Shown one piece after another: positions 42,463-50,899 of a stretch of 57,439 nucleotides of DNA. Where the stretch lies: the NCBI GenBank assembly GCA_052035915.1, contig JBPOHE010000027.1, positions 1 to 57,439 on the forward strand. Direction: 5' to 3'. Position 1 is the stretch's first letter. The number at the start of each line of letters is the position of its first letter. A program made the translations under genes and the position numbers. The notes beneath the pieces were generated by a model. It ran no database searches. It was given only the letters and a program-made list of their open reading frames with translations, and had not been told where the DNA came from. The stretch comes from JBPOHE01 sp052035915. Lineage in GTDB: Bacteria > Pseudomonadota > Gammaproteobacteria > Chromatiales > Chromatiaceae.

Positions 42463-42648
42463 CCTCTGTATTGAACCTGAGAGTTTCGGGCGAGATGGAG
42501 ATCGGCCCTGCCCCTACGGTGGACCCCGCCCTATGTGGTCGGGATCGCTCTCCAGAGTCGACCCTATACCCTCCGGTCCTTGTGCCTGAGCGTTTGCGGA
42601 CGGGCTTGCGCCAACGGCGTCGGTGGTAACCGAACTCTCCCGAAGGGT
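42463..42648 (-). ncRNA. Tandem glycine riboswitch
   Basis: Two aptamers are read in series on the minus strand. Aptamer 1 (about 42648-42568): P1 ACCCTTCGG/CCGGAGGGT, the GGGAGAGTT segment, CACCGACGCCGTTGGCGCAA, and ACGCTCAGGCACAAGGACCG. Aptamer 2 (about 42559-42463): GACTCTGGAGAGCG, CACCGTAGGGGCAGGG and CCCGAAACTCTCAGGTTCAA. They are separated by a short linker of about 10 bases (ATAGGGTCGA). In the known class, cooperative glycine binding turns on gcv genes; the genes downstream are gcvT, gcvH and gcvP, a perfect fit. Confidence 0.95.
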
Positions 42649-42664
42649 CCTGGTCGAGGTGCAG

Positions 42665-42693
42665 ACTATAGCCTTGTTGATACGCCTTGCCAA
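42665..42693 (-). promoter_or_regulatory. Sigma-70 promoter of the glycine-cleavage operon
   Basis: TTGGCA (-35, 42688-42693) and TATAGT (-10, 42665-42670) on the minus strand, with a 17-base spacer, each one mismatch from consensus. Transcription would start near 42658, ten bases before aptamer 1 begins, as expected for a riboswitch leader. Confidence 0.75.
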
Positions 42694-42839
42694 TGCGCGC
42701 CGTCCGCGGCCAGGCTCCTTCGCCACCAGCCTTTCCGGATACCCAGGCTCGGTTCCGGACGCTCGGGGGCGGAGGCTGGCCGCGAATCCGCCGCTGAGGA
42801 TACAGCCCGATGAGGCATCGGCTTCCGGGCCCGCCCGTT

Positions 42840-42945
42840 CCGGGCATGGATGAAAAATGGCTATTTTTGTTCTTTTTTGGAGAACAATGAGCCGATATTG
42901 TTCTCTGCATGAGAACAAAAACGGGTAAAAACCGCCCAGGCCCGG
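42840..42945. repeat. Family A palindromic element, copy 6
   Basis: 106 bp, the shortest copy. Left arm CCGGGCATGGATGAAAAATG, right arm rich in ...ACCGCCCAGGCCCGG. Hairpins: GTTCTTTTTTGGAGAAC and GTTCTCTGCATGAGAAC. The central spacer between the hairpins is only about 10 bases, half that of other copies. It lies 179 bp 3' of the nucleotide-sugar dehydrogenase stop and upstream of the gcv promoter. Confidence 0.88.
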
Positions 42946-43123
42946 GAAGATTGAGAAAGGGATCGGTCAGCCGCGATGCCTTGCTTGTCTCGCGGTCGAC
43001 CTCATGGTCGTTCCGAACGGATCCTTGGGCTCAACGATGGCCGCGGTGGGCTTGGCTCACCACATCTCTCGAGCCAAAATCAAAATGCTGGCGGTTCGGT
43101 GGTCGTCTTCCGCCTGGTCCGGA

Positions 43124-44404
43124 TCAGAGTCGGAGATCGGACGAACCTGGGGGCAGCACATATTTCAGGTCGTAGAGCACATGTCTGGGCTTGCCCAGGG
43201 CGCGGATCGCTTCTTCCCCCAGGACGCAGAATTCCCGGTGGGCCACGGCGATGATGAGGCCATCATAGGTCAGGGGCTCGGGGCGGCTGAGGAGGCTGAG
43301 GCCGTACTCGCGGCGGGCCTCTTCCGCCGACACCCAGGGATCATAGACCGCCACGGTCACGCGATACTCTTCCAGCTCCCGCAGGATGTCGATCACCCGG
43401 GTGTTGCGCAGATCCGGGCAGTTTTCCTTGAAGCTGAGCCCCATGATCAGGACCCGTGCCCCTTCGATCTGAATCCCCCGACGGGACATGGCCTTGATGA
43501 GCTGGGAGGCGACATGGACCCCCATGTTGTCGTTGAGGCGGCGTCCGGCCAGGATGATTTCCGGGTGATAGCCGATGGCCTGGGCCTTGTGGGTAAGGTA
43601 GTAGGGATCGACGCCGATACAGTGGCCGCCGACCAGGCCGGGACGGAAGGGCAGAAAATTCCATTTGGTGCCGGCGGCCTGGAGCACGGCCTCGGTGTCC
43701 AATCCCAGCCGATTGAAGATCAGGGCGAGTTCATTGATGAGGGCGATATTGACATCCCGCTGGGTGTTCTCGATCACCTTGGCCGCCTCGGCGACCTTGA
43801 GGCTCGGCGCCTTATGGGTGCCCGCGGTGATGATCTCCCGATAGAGGCTGTCGATGAGTTCCGCCGCCTCCGGAGTGGAACCCGAGGTCACCTTCCTGAT
43901 GTCGGGCAGACGGTGTTGCTTGTCTCCGGGATTGATCCGTTCCGGGCTGTAACCGACAAAGAAATCCCGGTTGAACGCCAGGCCGGAATGTCTTTCCAGT
44001 ATGGGCACGCATTCCTCTTCGGTGGCACCTGGATAGACGGTCGACTCGTAGATAACGATATCACCTGGCTTGAGTACCTGGCCCAGGCTGGTGGAGGCCC
44101 GGATCAGCGGCGAAAGGTCCGGGCGTTTGTACTTGTCGATCGGTGTCGGCACCGTGACGATGAAAACATTACAACGACGGAGATCGGCCGGATCGCGGCT
44201 GAATTCCAGCCATTCCGCCTGAGCGAGTTCCTCGGGCTCCACTTCCAGGGTATGGTCACGCCCTGACTTGAGTTCAGCGATGCGGGCTGGATCGATGTCG
44301 AAGCCCACCACGGATCGTCGCTTGCCGAACTCGACCGCCAGGGGGAGTCCGACATAGCCGAGCCCGAGAACGGCCAATCTGACCTCGCTCAGAGCCAACA
44401 TCAT
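43124..44404 (-). CDS. tviB: UDP-N-acetylglucosamine/UDP-sugar 6-dehydrogenase (TviB/VipA type)
   Basis: A 426-residue NAD-dependent nucleotide-sugar dehydrogenase oxidising C6 to a uronate. Seen: LGLGYVGLPLAVEFGKR, TVPTPIDKYKRPDL, YESTVYPGATEEECVPIL, VGYSPERINPGDKQHRL, AAKVIENTQRDVNIALINE and catalytic-cysteine GGHCIGVDPYYL, followed by MGLSFKENCPDLRN. This set is that of the Vi-antigen TviB branch rather than UDP-glucose dehydrogenase. The epimerase gene is directly upstream (21 bp), so the two act in one pathway. Exact substrate is inferred. Confidence 0.9.
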   Translation of the reverse strand: MMLALSEVRLAVLGLGYVGLPLAVEFGKRRSVVGFDIDPARIAELKSGRDHTLEVEPEELAQAEWLEFSRDPADLRRCNVFIVTVPTPIDKYKRPDLSPLIRASTSLGQVLKPGDIVIYESTVYPGATEEECVPILERHSGLAFNRDFFVGYSPERINPGDKQHRLPDIRKVTSGSTPEAAELIDSLYREIITAGTHKAPSLKVAEAAKVIENTQRDVNIALINELALIFNRLGLDTEAVLQAAGTKWNFLPFRPGLVGGHCIGVDPYYLTHKAQAIGYHPEIILAGRRLNDNMGVHVASQLIKAMSRRGIQIEGARVLIMGLSFKENCPDLRNTRVIDILRELEEYRVTVAVYDPWVSAEEARREYGLSLLSRPEPLTYDGLIIAVAHREFCVLGEEAIRALGKPRHVLYDLKYVLPPGSSDLRL

Positions 44405-44425
44405 GCCCCTTTCTCTCCTGGCGTC

Positions 44426-45433
44426 TCAGACCCGATAGAAATCCCGATACCAGGCGACGAAGCGCGCCACCCCTTCGGTTACCGGGGTGGCGGGGCGGAA
44501 GCCCACCCAGGCGTCCAGTTCGTCGGTATTGGCCGCGGTGGCCGGCACATCCCCCGGTTGCATGGGGAGCAGATTCATTTTCGCCCGCCGCCCCAGGGCG
44601 AGTTCCAGCGCCTCGATATACTCCATGAGTGTGACGGGCCGGTTGTTGCCGATATTGAAGATCCGATAGGGCCTATTGCTGGTGGCGGGGTCTGGGGCCT
44701 TGGGATCGAAGGCGGGATCGGGCTTCGCCGGGCGATCCAGCACCCGGATCACCCCCTCGACGATATCATCGATATAGGTGAAGTCCCGGATCATGTCGCC
44801 ATGATTGAAGACATCGATGGGCTGATCTTCGAGTATGGCCTTGGTGAACAGAAACAGCGCCATATCCGGGCGGCCCCAGGGACCGTAGACGGTGAAAAAG
44901 CGCAGTCCCGTGGTCGGCAACCCATACAGATGGCTGTAGGTATGGGCCATGAGTTCGTTGGCCTTTTTGGTGGCGGCATAGAGGCTGACCGGATGGTCGA
45001 TGTTGTCGTGTTCCGAGAACGGCAGGCGGGTATTGCCCCCATAGACGCTGGAGGAACTGGCATAGACCAGGTGTTCGATAGCCCCGTGTCGGCAACCTTC
45101 GAGGATGTTCATGAAGCCGAGGACATTGCTCTCGATATAGGCGTGGGGATTGACCAGGGAATAACGCACGCCGGCCTGGGCGGCCAGATGGATGACGCGA
45201 TCTGGTTGGTAGCGGGCGAAGGTCGCCTGCATGGCCGCCCGGTCGGCGATATCGGCGAATACATCGACGTATCCGGGATGATCCGCCTGTCGCGCCAAGC
45301 GTGCCCGTTTCAGGGCGGGGTCATAGTAATCGTTGAGGTTGTCCACGCCGATCACTTCATCGCCCCGCGCCAGTAAACGCAGACAGATGGCGGAGCCAAT
45401 AAAACCGGCGGAACCCGTAATGAGAATCTTCAT
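44426..45433 (-). CDS. NAD-dependent epimerase, UDP-glucuronate 4-epimerase-like
   Basis: A 335-residue extended SDR. Seen: MKILITGSAGFIGSAICLRL, VIGVDNLNDYYDPALKRARL, HLAAQAGVRYSLVNPHAYIE, YASSSSVYGGNTRLPFSE, YAATKKANELMAHTYSHL and GDMIRDFTYIDDIVEGV. The DNLNDYYDxxLKxxR pattern is typical of UDP-glucuronate 4-epimerases (LpsL/CapI). With TviB downstream, it may act on a UDP-hexuronate for capsule or O-antigen. The ATG at 45431-45433 gives the exact family length. Confidence 0.92.
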   Translation of the reverse strand: MKILITGSAGFIGSAICLRLLARGDEVIGVDNLNDYYDPALKRARLARQADHPGYVDVFADIADRAAMQATFARYQPDRVIHLAAQAGVRYSLVNPHAYIESNVLGFMNILEGCRHGAIEHLVYASSSSVYGGNTRLPFSEHDNIDHPVSLYAATKKANELMAHTYSHLYGLPTTGLRFFTVYGPWGRPDMALFLFTKAILEDQPIDVFNHGDMIRDFTYIDDIVEGVIRVLDRPAKPDPAFDPKAPDPATSNRPYRIFNIGNNRPVTLMEYIEALELALGRRAKMNLLPMQPGDVPATAANTDELDAWVGFRPATPVTEGVARFVAWYRDFYRV

Positions 45434-45517
45434 GGATCGACATCCTGTGCTTGCGGGGAGACCGGCAGTGTAGGCATGGGGTGGGCCCGGCGTCAAAACC
45501 CCGAACGCTCGGGCGGG

Positions 45518-46387
45518 ATGAAGCGGGAACCGGAACAGAGGTATCCTTGGCCGAGCATCCCAAACGAGGCCGCGCCATTGCCGATGAGGAGGTTGTCACT
45601 CTGGATACCGCTGATCCTGGTCGGCACCTGGGCGGTCGCGGCCCTGATCGGCCCTTGGCTCCCCTTGGACCCGACCGGCATCGACCTCGAACACATCCTG
45701 GAGGGGCCCTCCGCTGCCTCGCCGCTCGGTCGGGACGATCTCGGGCGAGCGGTACTGGATCGGCTGATCCTGGGGGCGCGCACCTCGCTGCTGGTCGCCT
45801 GCTCCGTGGTCGCTCTCTCCGCAGTGGTGGGCACCCTGATCGGTTGCATCGCCGCCTATCTGGGGGGGCTGGCGGATCGGCTCGTGGTGCGCCTCATCGA
45901 TGTCTTTCTGGCCTTTCCCGGTATCCTGCTCGCCATCGCCCTGGCGGGGATCCTGGGGCCTGGTCTGGACAATCTGGTGATGGCCCTGGTGGCCGTCGGT
46001 TGGGTGGGTTATGCCCGCCTGGCCCGGGCCCAGGTGCTTTCGCTCAAACATCGGGATCACGTCCTGGCCAGCCTCGCCCTGGGGAGCGGGCCGCTCCGGG
46101 TGATAGCGCTTCACCTGCTCCCCTTGATCTCGGCGCCCCTCATCGTCGAGGCCACCTTCAGCCTGGCGGGAACCCTGGTCGCCGAGGCCGGGCTGTCCTT
46201 CCTCGGGCTCGGGGTCCAGCCCCCTACCCCCTCCTGGGGCAGCCTGATCCGCGAGGGGGCCCGCTACATGCTGGTCGCCCCTCATCTGGTGTTGGCCCCG
46301 GGGCTGGCCATCTCGCTGGCGGTGCTGGCGGTGAACCTGCTGGGTGACAGACTCCGTGACCGCATGGATGTACGCGAAATCGGTTGA
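45518..46387 (+). CDS. ABC transporter permease, DppC/OppC type
   Basis: A roughly 289-residue inner-membrane permease of peptide/nickel ABC importers. Seen: SPLGRDDLGRAVLDRLILGA, six hydrophobic helices (LVACSVVALSAVVGTLIGCI, VDVFLAFPGILLAIALAGI-like) and the EAA-type cytoplasmic loop with EAGLSFLGLGVQPPTPSWG. The usual partners (DppB permease, substrate-binding protein, ATPases) are not adjacent, so the gene is an orphan here. The start at 45518 is uncertain; 45584 (ATG) is the alternative. nagZ follows after an AT-rich gap, so a cell-wall peptide role is conceivable but unproven. Confidence 0.85.
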   Translation: MKREPEQRYPWPSIPNEAAPLPMRRLSLWIPLILVGTWAVAALIGPWLPLDPTGIDLEHILEGPSAASPLGRDDLGRAVLDRLILGARTSLLVACSVVALSAVVGTLIGCIAAYLGGLADRLVVRLIDVFLAFPGILLAIALAGILGPGLDNLVMALVAVGWVGYARLARAQVLSLKHRDHVLASLALGSGPLRVIALHLLPLISAPLIVEATFSLAGTLVAEAGLSFLGLGVQPPTPSWGSLIREGARYMLVAPHLVLAPGLAISLAVLAVNLLGDRLRDRMDVREIG

Positions 46388-46404
46388 TCGCTTACTAGAT
46401 AGGC

Positions 46405-46436
46405 TGATGATTTTATGATCAGACATAAGATATAAT
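46405..46436 (+). promoter_or_regulatory. Candidate promoter of nagZ
   Basis: A perfect TATAAT (46431-46436) in an AT-rich stretch, 40 bp before the nagZ start. No convincing -35 lies at 16-18 bases upstream (TGATGA is 20 bases away), so the call is weak. Confidence 0.35.
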
Positions 46437-46475
46437 TTATGAATCAACCGAGAGAATGAAGCGGAGGGGACACCG

Positions 46476-47525
46476 ATGACACTGGGACCCGTGATGCTGG
46501 ATCTGACCGGTCTGGAGCTGACCGGCGAAGAAGTCGACCTGCTGCGCCATCCGGCCGTCGGCGGGGTGATCCTGTTCAGTCGTAATTATCAGTCGATCGA
46601 ACAGCTCCAGGCCCTCTGTCTCGCCATCCACCAGCTCCGGCAACCGCCCCTGCTCATCGCCGTGGACCAGGAAGGCGGGCGTGTGCAACGCTTTCGCGAA
46701 GGTTTCACCCGACTGCCACCCGCGGCCTGGTTCGGCCAGATGCACCAGCGTCATGCGGCCTCCGCCCGACACGCCGCCGAGCGGATCGGCTGGCTGATGG
46801 CGATGGAGTTGCGCCTGGTCGGGGTGGACTTCAGCTTCGCGCCGGTGCTGGATCTGGATCGCGGCCTCAACAGTGTGATCGGCGATCGGGCCTTTGCCGC
46901 CAAGCCGGGGGCGGTGGCCGACCTGGCCCGGGCCTGGATGGCCGGGGTACATGCCGCGGGCATGGCGGCGGTGGGCAAGCATTTTCCCGGTCACGGTGGG
47001 GTGGCCGTCGATTCCCATGTGTCCCTGCCGGTGGACGAGCGCGAGTTCGAGGACATCTGGAACCAGGATCTGGCGCCCTTTCATCGCCTGATCGACACCG
47101 GCCTGGAGGCGGTGATGCCGGCCCATCTGGTCTATCCCCGGGTGGACCCGCAATTGGCGGGATTTTCCAAGATCTGGTTGCAGCAGGTGCTGCGTCAGCG
47201 CCTGGGTTTCCAGGGGGCCATCTTCAGCGACGATCTGTCCATGGGGGCGACGCTCGGGGAGGGCGGCTACCCGGAACGTGCCCACCTCGCCCTCGGGGCG
47301 GGCTGCGATATGGTGCTGGTCTGCAACAACCGAGCGGGGGCGGTCGAAGTCGTGCAATCCCTGCAAGACTACCAGGATCCGGTAGCCCATACCCGCACCC
47401 TGCGGATGCATGGCCGTCACCAGGTCACCCCCGCCCAGTGGCTGAGACATCCCTATCGGCTCGAAGGCCTGCGTATCCTGAGTCGCTTCGACTCACCGAC
47501 GCCGCTGGAATTGGATTTCTCCTGA
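46476..47525 (+). CDS. nagZ: Beta-N-acetylhexosaminidase NagZ
   Basis: A cytosolic family 3 glycosidase that removes GlcNAc from recycled muropeptides. The 349 residues contain AVDQEGGRVQRFREGFTRLP, GVDFSFAPVLDLDRG, the signature VGKHFPGHGGVAVDSHVSLP (catalytic His) and FSDDLSMGA with the nucleophile aspartate. The ATG start has GGAGGGG upstream. The product would be anhydroMurNAc-peptide for recycling. It is convergent with nikR (26 bp). Confidence 0.96.
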   Translation: MTLGPVMLDLTGLELTGEEVDLLRHPAVGGVILFSRNYQSIEQLQALCLAIHQLRQPPLLIAVDQEGGRVQRFREGFTRLPPAAWFGQMHQRHAASARHAAERIGWLMAMELRLVGVDFSFAPVLDLDRGLNSVIGDRAFAAKPGAVADLARAWMAGVHAAGMAAVGKHFPGHGGVAVDSHVSLPVDEREFEDIWNQDLAPFHRLIDTGLEAVMPAHLVYPRVDPQLAGFSKIWLQQVLRQRLGFQGAIFSDDLSMGATLGEGGYPERAHLALGAGCDMVLVCNNRAGAVEVVQSLQDYQDPVAHTRTLRMHGRHQVTPAQWLRHPYRLEGLRILSRFDSPTPLELDFS

Positions 47526-47551
47526 GCGGCATCAGCCACTGGCCAGAGAAA

Positions 47552-47995
47552 TCAGGTCCGCGGTCGGCTATGGCGGTGTTGGACGATCCCCTCGGATTCC
47601 ACCGGCACCAGGTTCAATTGTCCATGACGCACGCCACGCTCGGCCGCAAGCTTCTCGGCAAAGGCCCGCACCTCCGGGGTGGCGCCACGGAGTATCAGGG
47701 TCTCCAGGCAATGATCGTGATCCAGGTGCACATGCATGCCGGAGACCACCAGGTCATGGGCCTGGTGTTGTAGCTCGGTGAGCCGCTCCGCGAGTCGCCG
47801 TTCGTGATGGTTGTAAACATAGGAGAGGCAGGCCACGGCATGGGGCGCCTCCTGGCGTTCGACACGTTGAGTCTCCAGCTCCCGGCGGAGCAGATCCCGT
47901 ATCGCCTCCGAGCGGTTGGCGTAGCCGAGTTCGCGGATGAGGGCGTCGAAAGACTCGGCCAGGTTGGTATCCATCGAAACTGTTATACGCTCCAT
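47552..47995 (-). CDS. nikR: Nickel-responsive regulator NikR
   Basis: A ribbon-helix-helix repressor with a C-terminal ACT-like nickel domain. The 147 residues show MERITVSMDTNLAESFDALI, YANRSEAIRDLLR, SYVYNHHERRLAERL and the metal-site HVHLDHDHCLETLIL with two His and Cys. The ATG start has AGGAGG nine bases upstream. No nik or hyp gene is nearby; the only possible metal transporter in the window is the permease at 50134. No clear GTATGA-type operator was found upstream. Confidence 0.93.
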   Translation of the reverse strand: MERITVSMDTNLAESFDALIRELGYANRSEAIRDLLRRELETQRVERQEAPHAVACLSYVYNHHERRLAERLTELQHQAHDLVVSGMHVHLDHDHCLETLILRGATPEVRAFAEKLAAERGVRHGQLNLVPVESEGIVQHRHSRPRT

Positions 47996-48240
47996 AAAGC
48001 ACGACCTCCTGCTTCTATCCTGATGAATTGGACCAGGAATGTATTTTCTCTAAATCTTGTCCTGGCCGCCCTATCTTGGGTCAATGTCGGATGCACATGG
48101 CTGGAAACGATCCGATAATATTGTATCCACAGGCCGGATCGGTTCTGTCAAGGGTGACGCTGTGTTGCCTCGACCGGTATTTCGCACCGCCATCGATGGG
48201 CGGCGCCCGGGTTTTCACCTCAATCGGGAGTCAGTATTCC

Positions 48241-48792
48241 ATGGTTGCTCTTACCACCCCTATCTGCGATTTCGGTCAACCCGCGATAGATTTCGCCCTT
48301 CCCGGGGTCGATGGTCGCCTCTGGACCCTCGATCAATGCCGCGGTGAACAAGGTCTACTCGTGATGTTCATCTGCAATCACTGCCCCTACGTCAAGGCGG
48401 TGCGGGATCGCCTGGCGCGGGACTGCCGTGAACTCCAGAACTACGGCATCGGTTCGGTCGCCATCATGTCCAACGATCCAGCCGATTATCCCGAGGATGC
48501 CTTTCCCAACATGGTTGAGGTGGCCAGGCAATTCGCTTTCCCCTTCCCCTACCTGTTCGACGAGACCCAGGAGATAGCCAAGGCCTATGGCGCGATCTGT
48601 ACGCCGGATTTCTTCGGCTACAACGCCCGCCTCGAACTCCAATATCGGGGACGGCTCGACGAAAGCGGGCGGAATGCCGCCCCTCCGACGGCCAGGCGGG
48701 AACTCTTCGAGGCCATGAAGCTGGTCGCCGAGACCGGACAGGGTCCGTCCGAGCAATACCCGAGTATCGGCTGCTCCATCAAATGGCGCTAA
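48241..48792 (+). CDS. Thioredoxin family protein (AhpC/TSA-like)
   Basis: A 183-residue soluble thioredoxin-fold protein. Seen: FGQPAIDFALPGVDGRLWTL, the redox site MFICNHCPYVKAVRDRL (CxxC), SNDPADYPEDAFPNMVEVA, YGAICTPDFFGYN and YPSIGCSIKWR at the C-terminus. This CNHCPYVK subgroup is common in proteobacteria; function is inferred as thiol-disulfide or peroxide reduction. The ATG at 48241 is preceded by GGGAG; readings further upstream are not conserved. ybaK follows 53 bp downstream. Confidence 0.9.
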   Translation: MVALTTPICDFGQPAIDFALPGVDGRLWTLDQCRGEQGLLVMFICNHCPYVKAVRDRLARDCRELQNYGIGSVAIMSNDPADYPEDAFPNMVEVARQFAFPFPYLFDETQEIAKAYGAICTPDFFGYNARLELQYRGRLDESGRNAAPPTARRELFEAMKLVAETGQGPSEQYPSIGCSIKWR

Positions 48793-48845
48793 GCGCTCGG
48801 ATCTCGGGGCCGGTCTCCCGGAAACACTGACACCGGCGCCAACCC

Positions 48846-49322
48846 ATGACCCCGGCCATCGCCGTCGCCAAACAGGCGGGGATCGCCTTCCGGATCCACG
48901 AATACCAGCACGATCCCGCCGCGCCTTCCTATGGTCTGGAGGCGGCCCAGGCGCTCGGATTGGATCCCCGGCGGGTGTTCAAGACGCTGGTGACGGTCCT
49001 CGACGCCAATCCCAAACACCTGGCCGTCGCTCTGGTCCCCGTCGCCCAGCAACTCAATCTCAAGGCCCTGGCTACCGCCTTCGCCGTCAAGAAGGCGGCC
49101 ATGGCCGAGGCCAAGAATGCCGAACGCGCCACCGGCTATCTGGTCGGCGGCATCAGCCCCCTGGGGCATAAAAAACGCTTGCCGATGCTGATCGACCGCC
49201 GGGCCGCCGACTTCCCAAGTATCTTTGTCAGCGCCGGGCGGCGGGGATTGGAGATCGAACTCGCCCCGACCGATCTGTTGCGCCTCACCGGCGCCGGATT
49301 CGCGGACCTGGCGACGAGCTGA
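48846..49322 (+). CDS. ybaK: Cys-tRNA(Pro)/Cys-tRNA(Cys) deacylase YbaK
   Basis: Hydrolyses mischarged Cys-tRNA(Pro), acting in trans to prolyl-tRNA synthetase. The 158-residue INS-superfamily protein has EAAQALGLDPRRVFKTLV, VALVPVAQQLNLKALA, KKAAMAEAKNAERATGYLVG and GISPLGHKKRLPMLID. It is convergent with the methyltransferase gene. Complete and of normal length. Confidence 0.94.
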   Translation: MTPAIAVAKQAGIAFRIHEYQHDPAAPSYGLEAAQALGLDPRRVFKTLVTVLDANPKHLAVALVPVAQQLNLKALATAFAVKKAAMAEAKNAERATGYLVGGISPLGHKKRLPMLIDRRAADFPSIFVSAGRRGLEIELAPTDLLRLTGAGFADLATS

Positions 49323-49352
49323 TCCGCGTCGGAGCCGTCGACCCCGAAGCCC

Positions 49353-50006
49353 TCAGACTTTCTCCAGCACCAGATATTTCTGCGCCACCCAGAAGGGACC
49401 GGTGGGCACCAGGGTGCGTAGAACCCAGCCGCAGGCCGCCGCTTCTTCCTGGAACTGGACCAGGCTCGGATAGTTCTCATGCCCGAGGCGACGCCCCTGG
49501 AGCTTTTTCAGCCAACGACGCGGGGTGGCAAAGGCCTGATAGTCGAAGAAGGAGATCACCAGATAGCGGCGACTGACGCGCCGAAACTCGCCGAGGATAC
49601 GGATACGCAGGTCGGCGGCGAGAATGTGATGCAACAGCCGATTACAGAACACCGCATCCACCACCCCATCCGCAAAGGGCAGGCCGGCGGCATCGCCCTG
49701 GACGAAGCCCGGGGAGGGCTCCAGCCCGGGAGAACGGTCACGACCGATATAGAGCATCTCGTGGGCGGAATCCAACTCGATCACCAGGCGCTGACCAGCC
49801 GCGTTGAGATTGGCGAGAAAGCGACCCGCTCCCGAAGGGACGTCGAGTATCGACCGACACTCGGGTAAAGCGGCAAAGATCTTGCGGACGGCCCGTTGCT
49901 CCCGTCGGTCGATGCGCGCCCGGGAGCCCTGCTCGAAGCGACGGGCGTATTTCTCCGCCGCCGCCCTGGCCTGAAAACGATGTTGATAGTCTTGATCGAT
50001 GGTCAC
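49353..50006 (-). CDS. Class I SAM-dependent methyltransferase
   Basis: A 217-residue Rossmann-fold methyltransferase. Motif I reads SILDVPSGAGRFLANL, followed by VIELDSAHEMLYIG, FVQGDAAGLPFADGVVDAVF and CNRLLHHI. The substrate is not identifiable; the C-terminal WVLRTLVPTGPFWVAQKYL resembles methyltransferases near lipid or cell-envelope genes. The start is GTG (50004-50006) with no clear RBS; an N-terminal YARRFEQGSRARIDRREQ block is conserved in this group. Confidence 0.85.
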   Translation of the reverse strand: MTIDQDYQHRFQARAAAEKYARRFEQGSRARIDRREQRAVRKIFAALPECRSILDVPSGAGRFLANLNAAGQRLVIELDSAHEMLYIGRDRSPGLEPSPGFVQGDAAGLPFADGVVDAVFCNRLLHHILAADLRIRILGEFRRVSRRYLVISFFDYQAFATPRRWLKKLQGRRLGHENYPSLVQFQEEAAACGWVLRTLVPTGPFWVAQKYLVLEKV

Positions 50007-50133
50007 GGCGCGACATCATACCCCCTCGCGTTGATGAATCAATCCCAACAAAGTGTCCGGCGTGGGTCCGCAAGGACTGGGTAAGGCCGTGCTAGGATAG
50101 CGCCGTAGTTTTTCCTGTATCCCGGATCCTGCG

Positions 50134-50799
50134 ATGGAGCTGAACGGCGAGCTGTTTTCCTCGACCTTCCGCTGGTGGGCGGCGGGGCTCTATGGCCTGA
50201 GCCTCTACCATGCCTTCCGCCTGGCGCCCTGGGCGAGGCTGCGCCACAACGAGCAACTCCATGTCTTTCTCGGCGCCTGTCTGGTGCTGATGCTGTTATG
50301 GAGCCTGAGGGTGCCGGTGACCCAGGGACTGGTCTTCCACTTTCTGGGGGTCACCGCCCTGACCCTGATGTTCGGCTGGTCCCTCGCCATGTTCGGCGCC
50401 AGCCTGGCCTTGCTGGGGGTAACCCTCAATGGTCTGGCTCAATGGTCGAGTTTCCCGGTGAACATCATCACCCTGGGGATACTCCCCATCAGCCTGACCC
50501 AGACGATTCTGGTCCTGGTGCGTTCACTGTTGCCGAAAAACTTTTTCATCTACATCCTGGTCAACGCCTTTCTCGCCGGGGGACTGGTGGCGACCCTCTC
50601 CGGCTATCTGGCCAGCGGACTTCTGGTCCTCAGCGGTGCTCATACCTCGGAGGCCCTCGGCTCGACCTTCCTGCCCTTTTTCCCCTTGATGTTCCTGCCG
50701 GAAGGGATGTTGAATGGGTGGATCATGACGGTGCTGGTCTGCAACCGCCCTCAATGGGTGGGTTCCTTCGACGACGATCTCTATCTGCGGGGAAAATAG
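50134..50799 (+). CDS. Energy-coupling factor-type membrane protein (CbiM-related, COG3235)
   Basis: A 221-residue protein with about six membrane segments. Seen: FRLAPWARLRHNEQLHVFLG, FHFLGVTALTLMFGWSLAM, NIITLGILPISLTQTILVLV, and PLMFLPEGMLNGWIMTVLV with a terminal acidic tail. It resembles predicted CbiM/ECF permease-like proteins (COG3235) rather than classic CbiM, and lacks the N-terminal His-rich metal motif. Substrate unknown; cobalt or nickel is possible. It is monocistronic, 100 bp before djlA. Confidence 0.75.
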   Translation: MELNGELFSSTFRWWAAGLYGLSLYHAFRLAPWARLRHNEQLHVFLGACLVLMLLWSLRVPVTQGLVFHFLGVTALTLMFGWSLAMFGASLALLGVTLNGLAQWSSFPVNIITLGILPISLTQTILVLVRSLLPKNFFIYILVNAFLAGGLVATLSGYLASGLLVLSGAHTSEALGSTFLPFFPLMFLPEGMLNGWIMTVLVCNRPQWVGSFDDDLYLRGK

Positions 50800-50899
50800 C
50801 TCGGTGCCCGATCGGCCCGACAATGATCCGAGATGTTGGGCTGCCCTTCGTTCGGCCCAACCTGCCAAAAATCACTCTCTATCGAGAACGGGATAAATC

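Noticed and set aside
45476..45517. An upstream start for the DppC-like permease (MGWARRQNPERSGG...)
   Set aside because: It would begin within the epimerase promoter region and adds residues not seen in the family; the 45518 start is more likely, though not proven.
47996..48240. A NikR operator in the nikR/thioredoxin-family divergent gap
   Set aside because: No GTATGA-N16-TCATAC-like or other convincing dyad was found.
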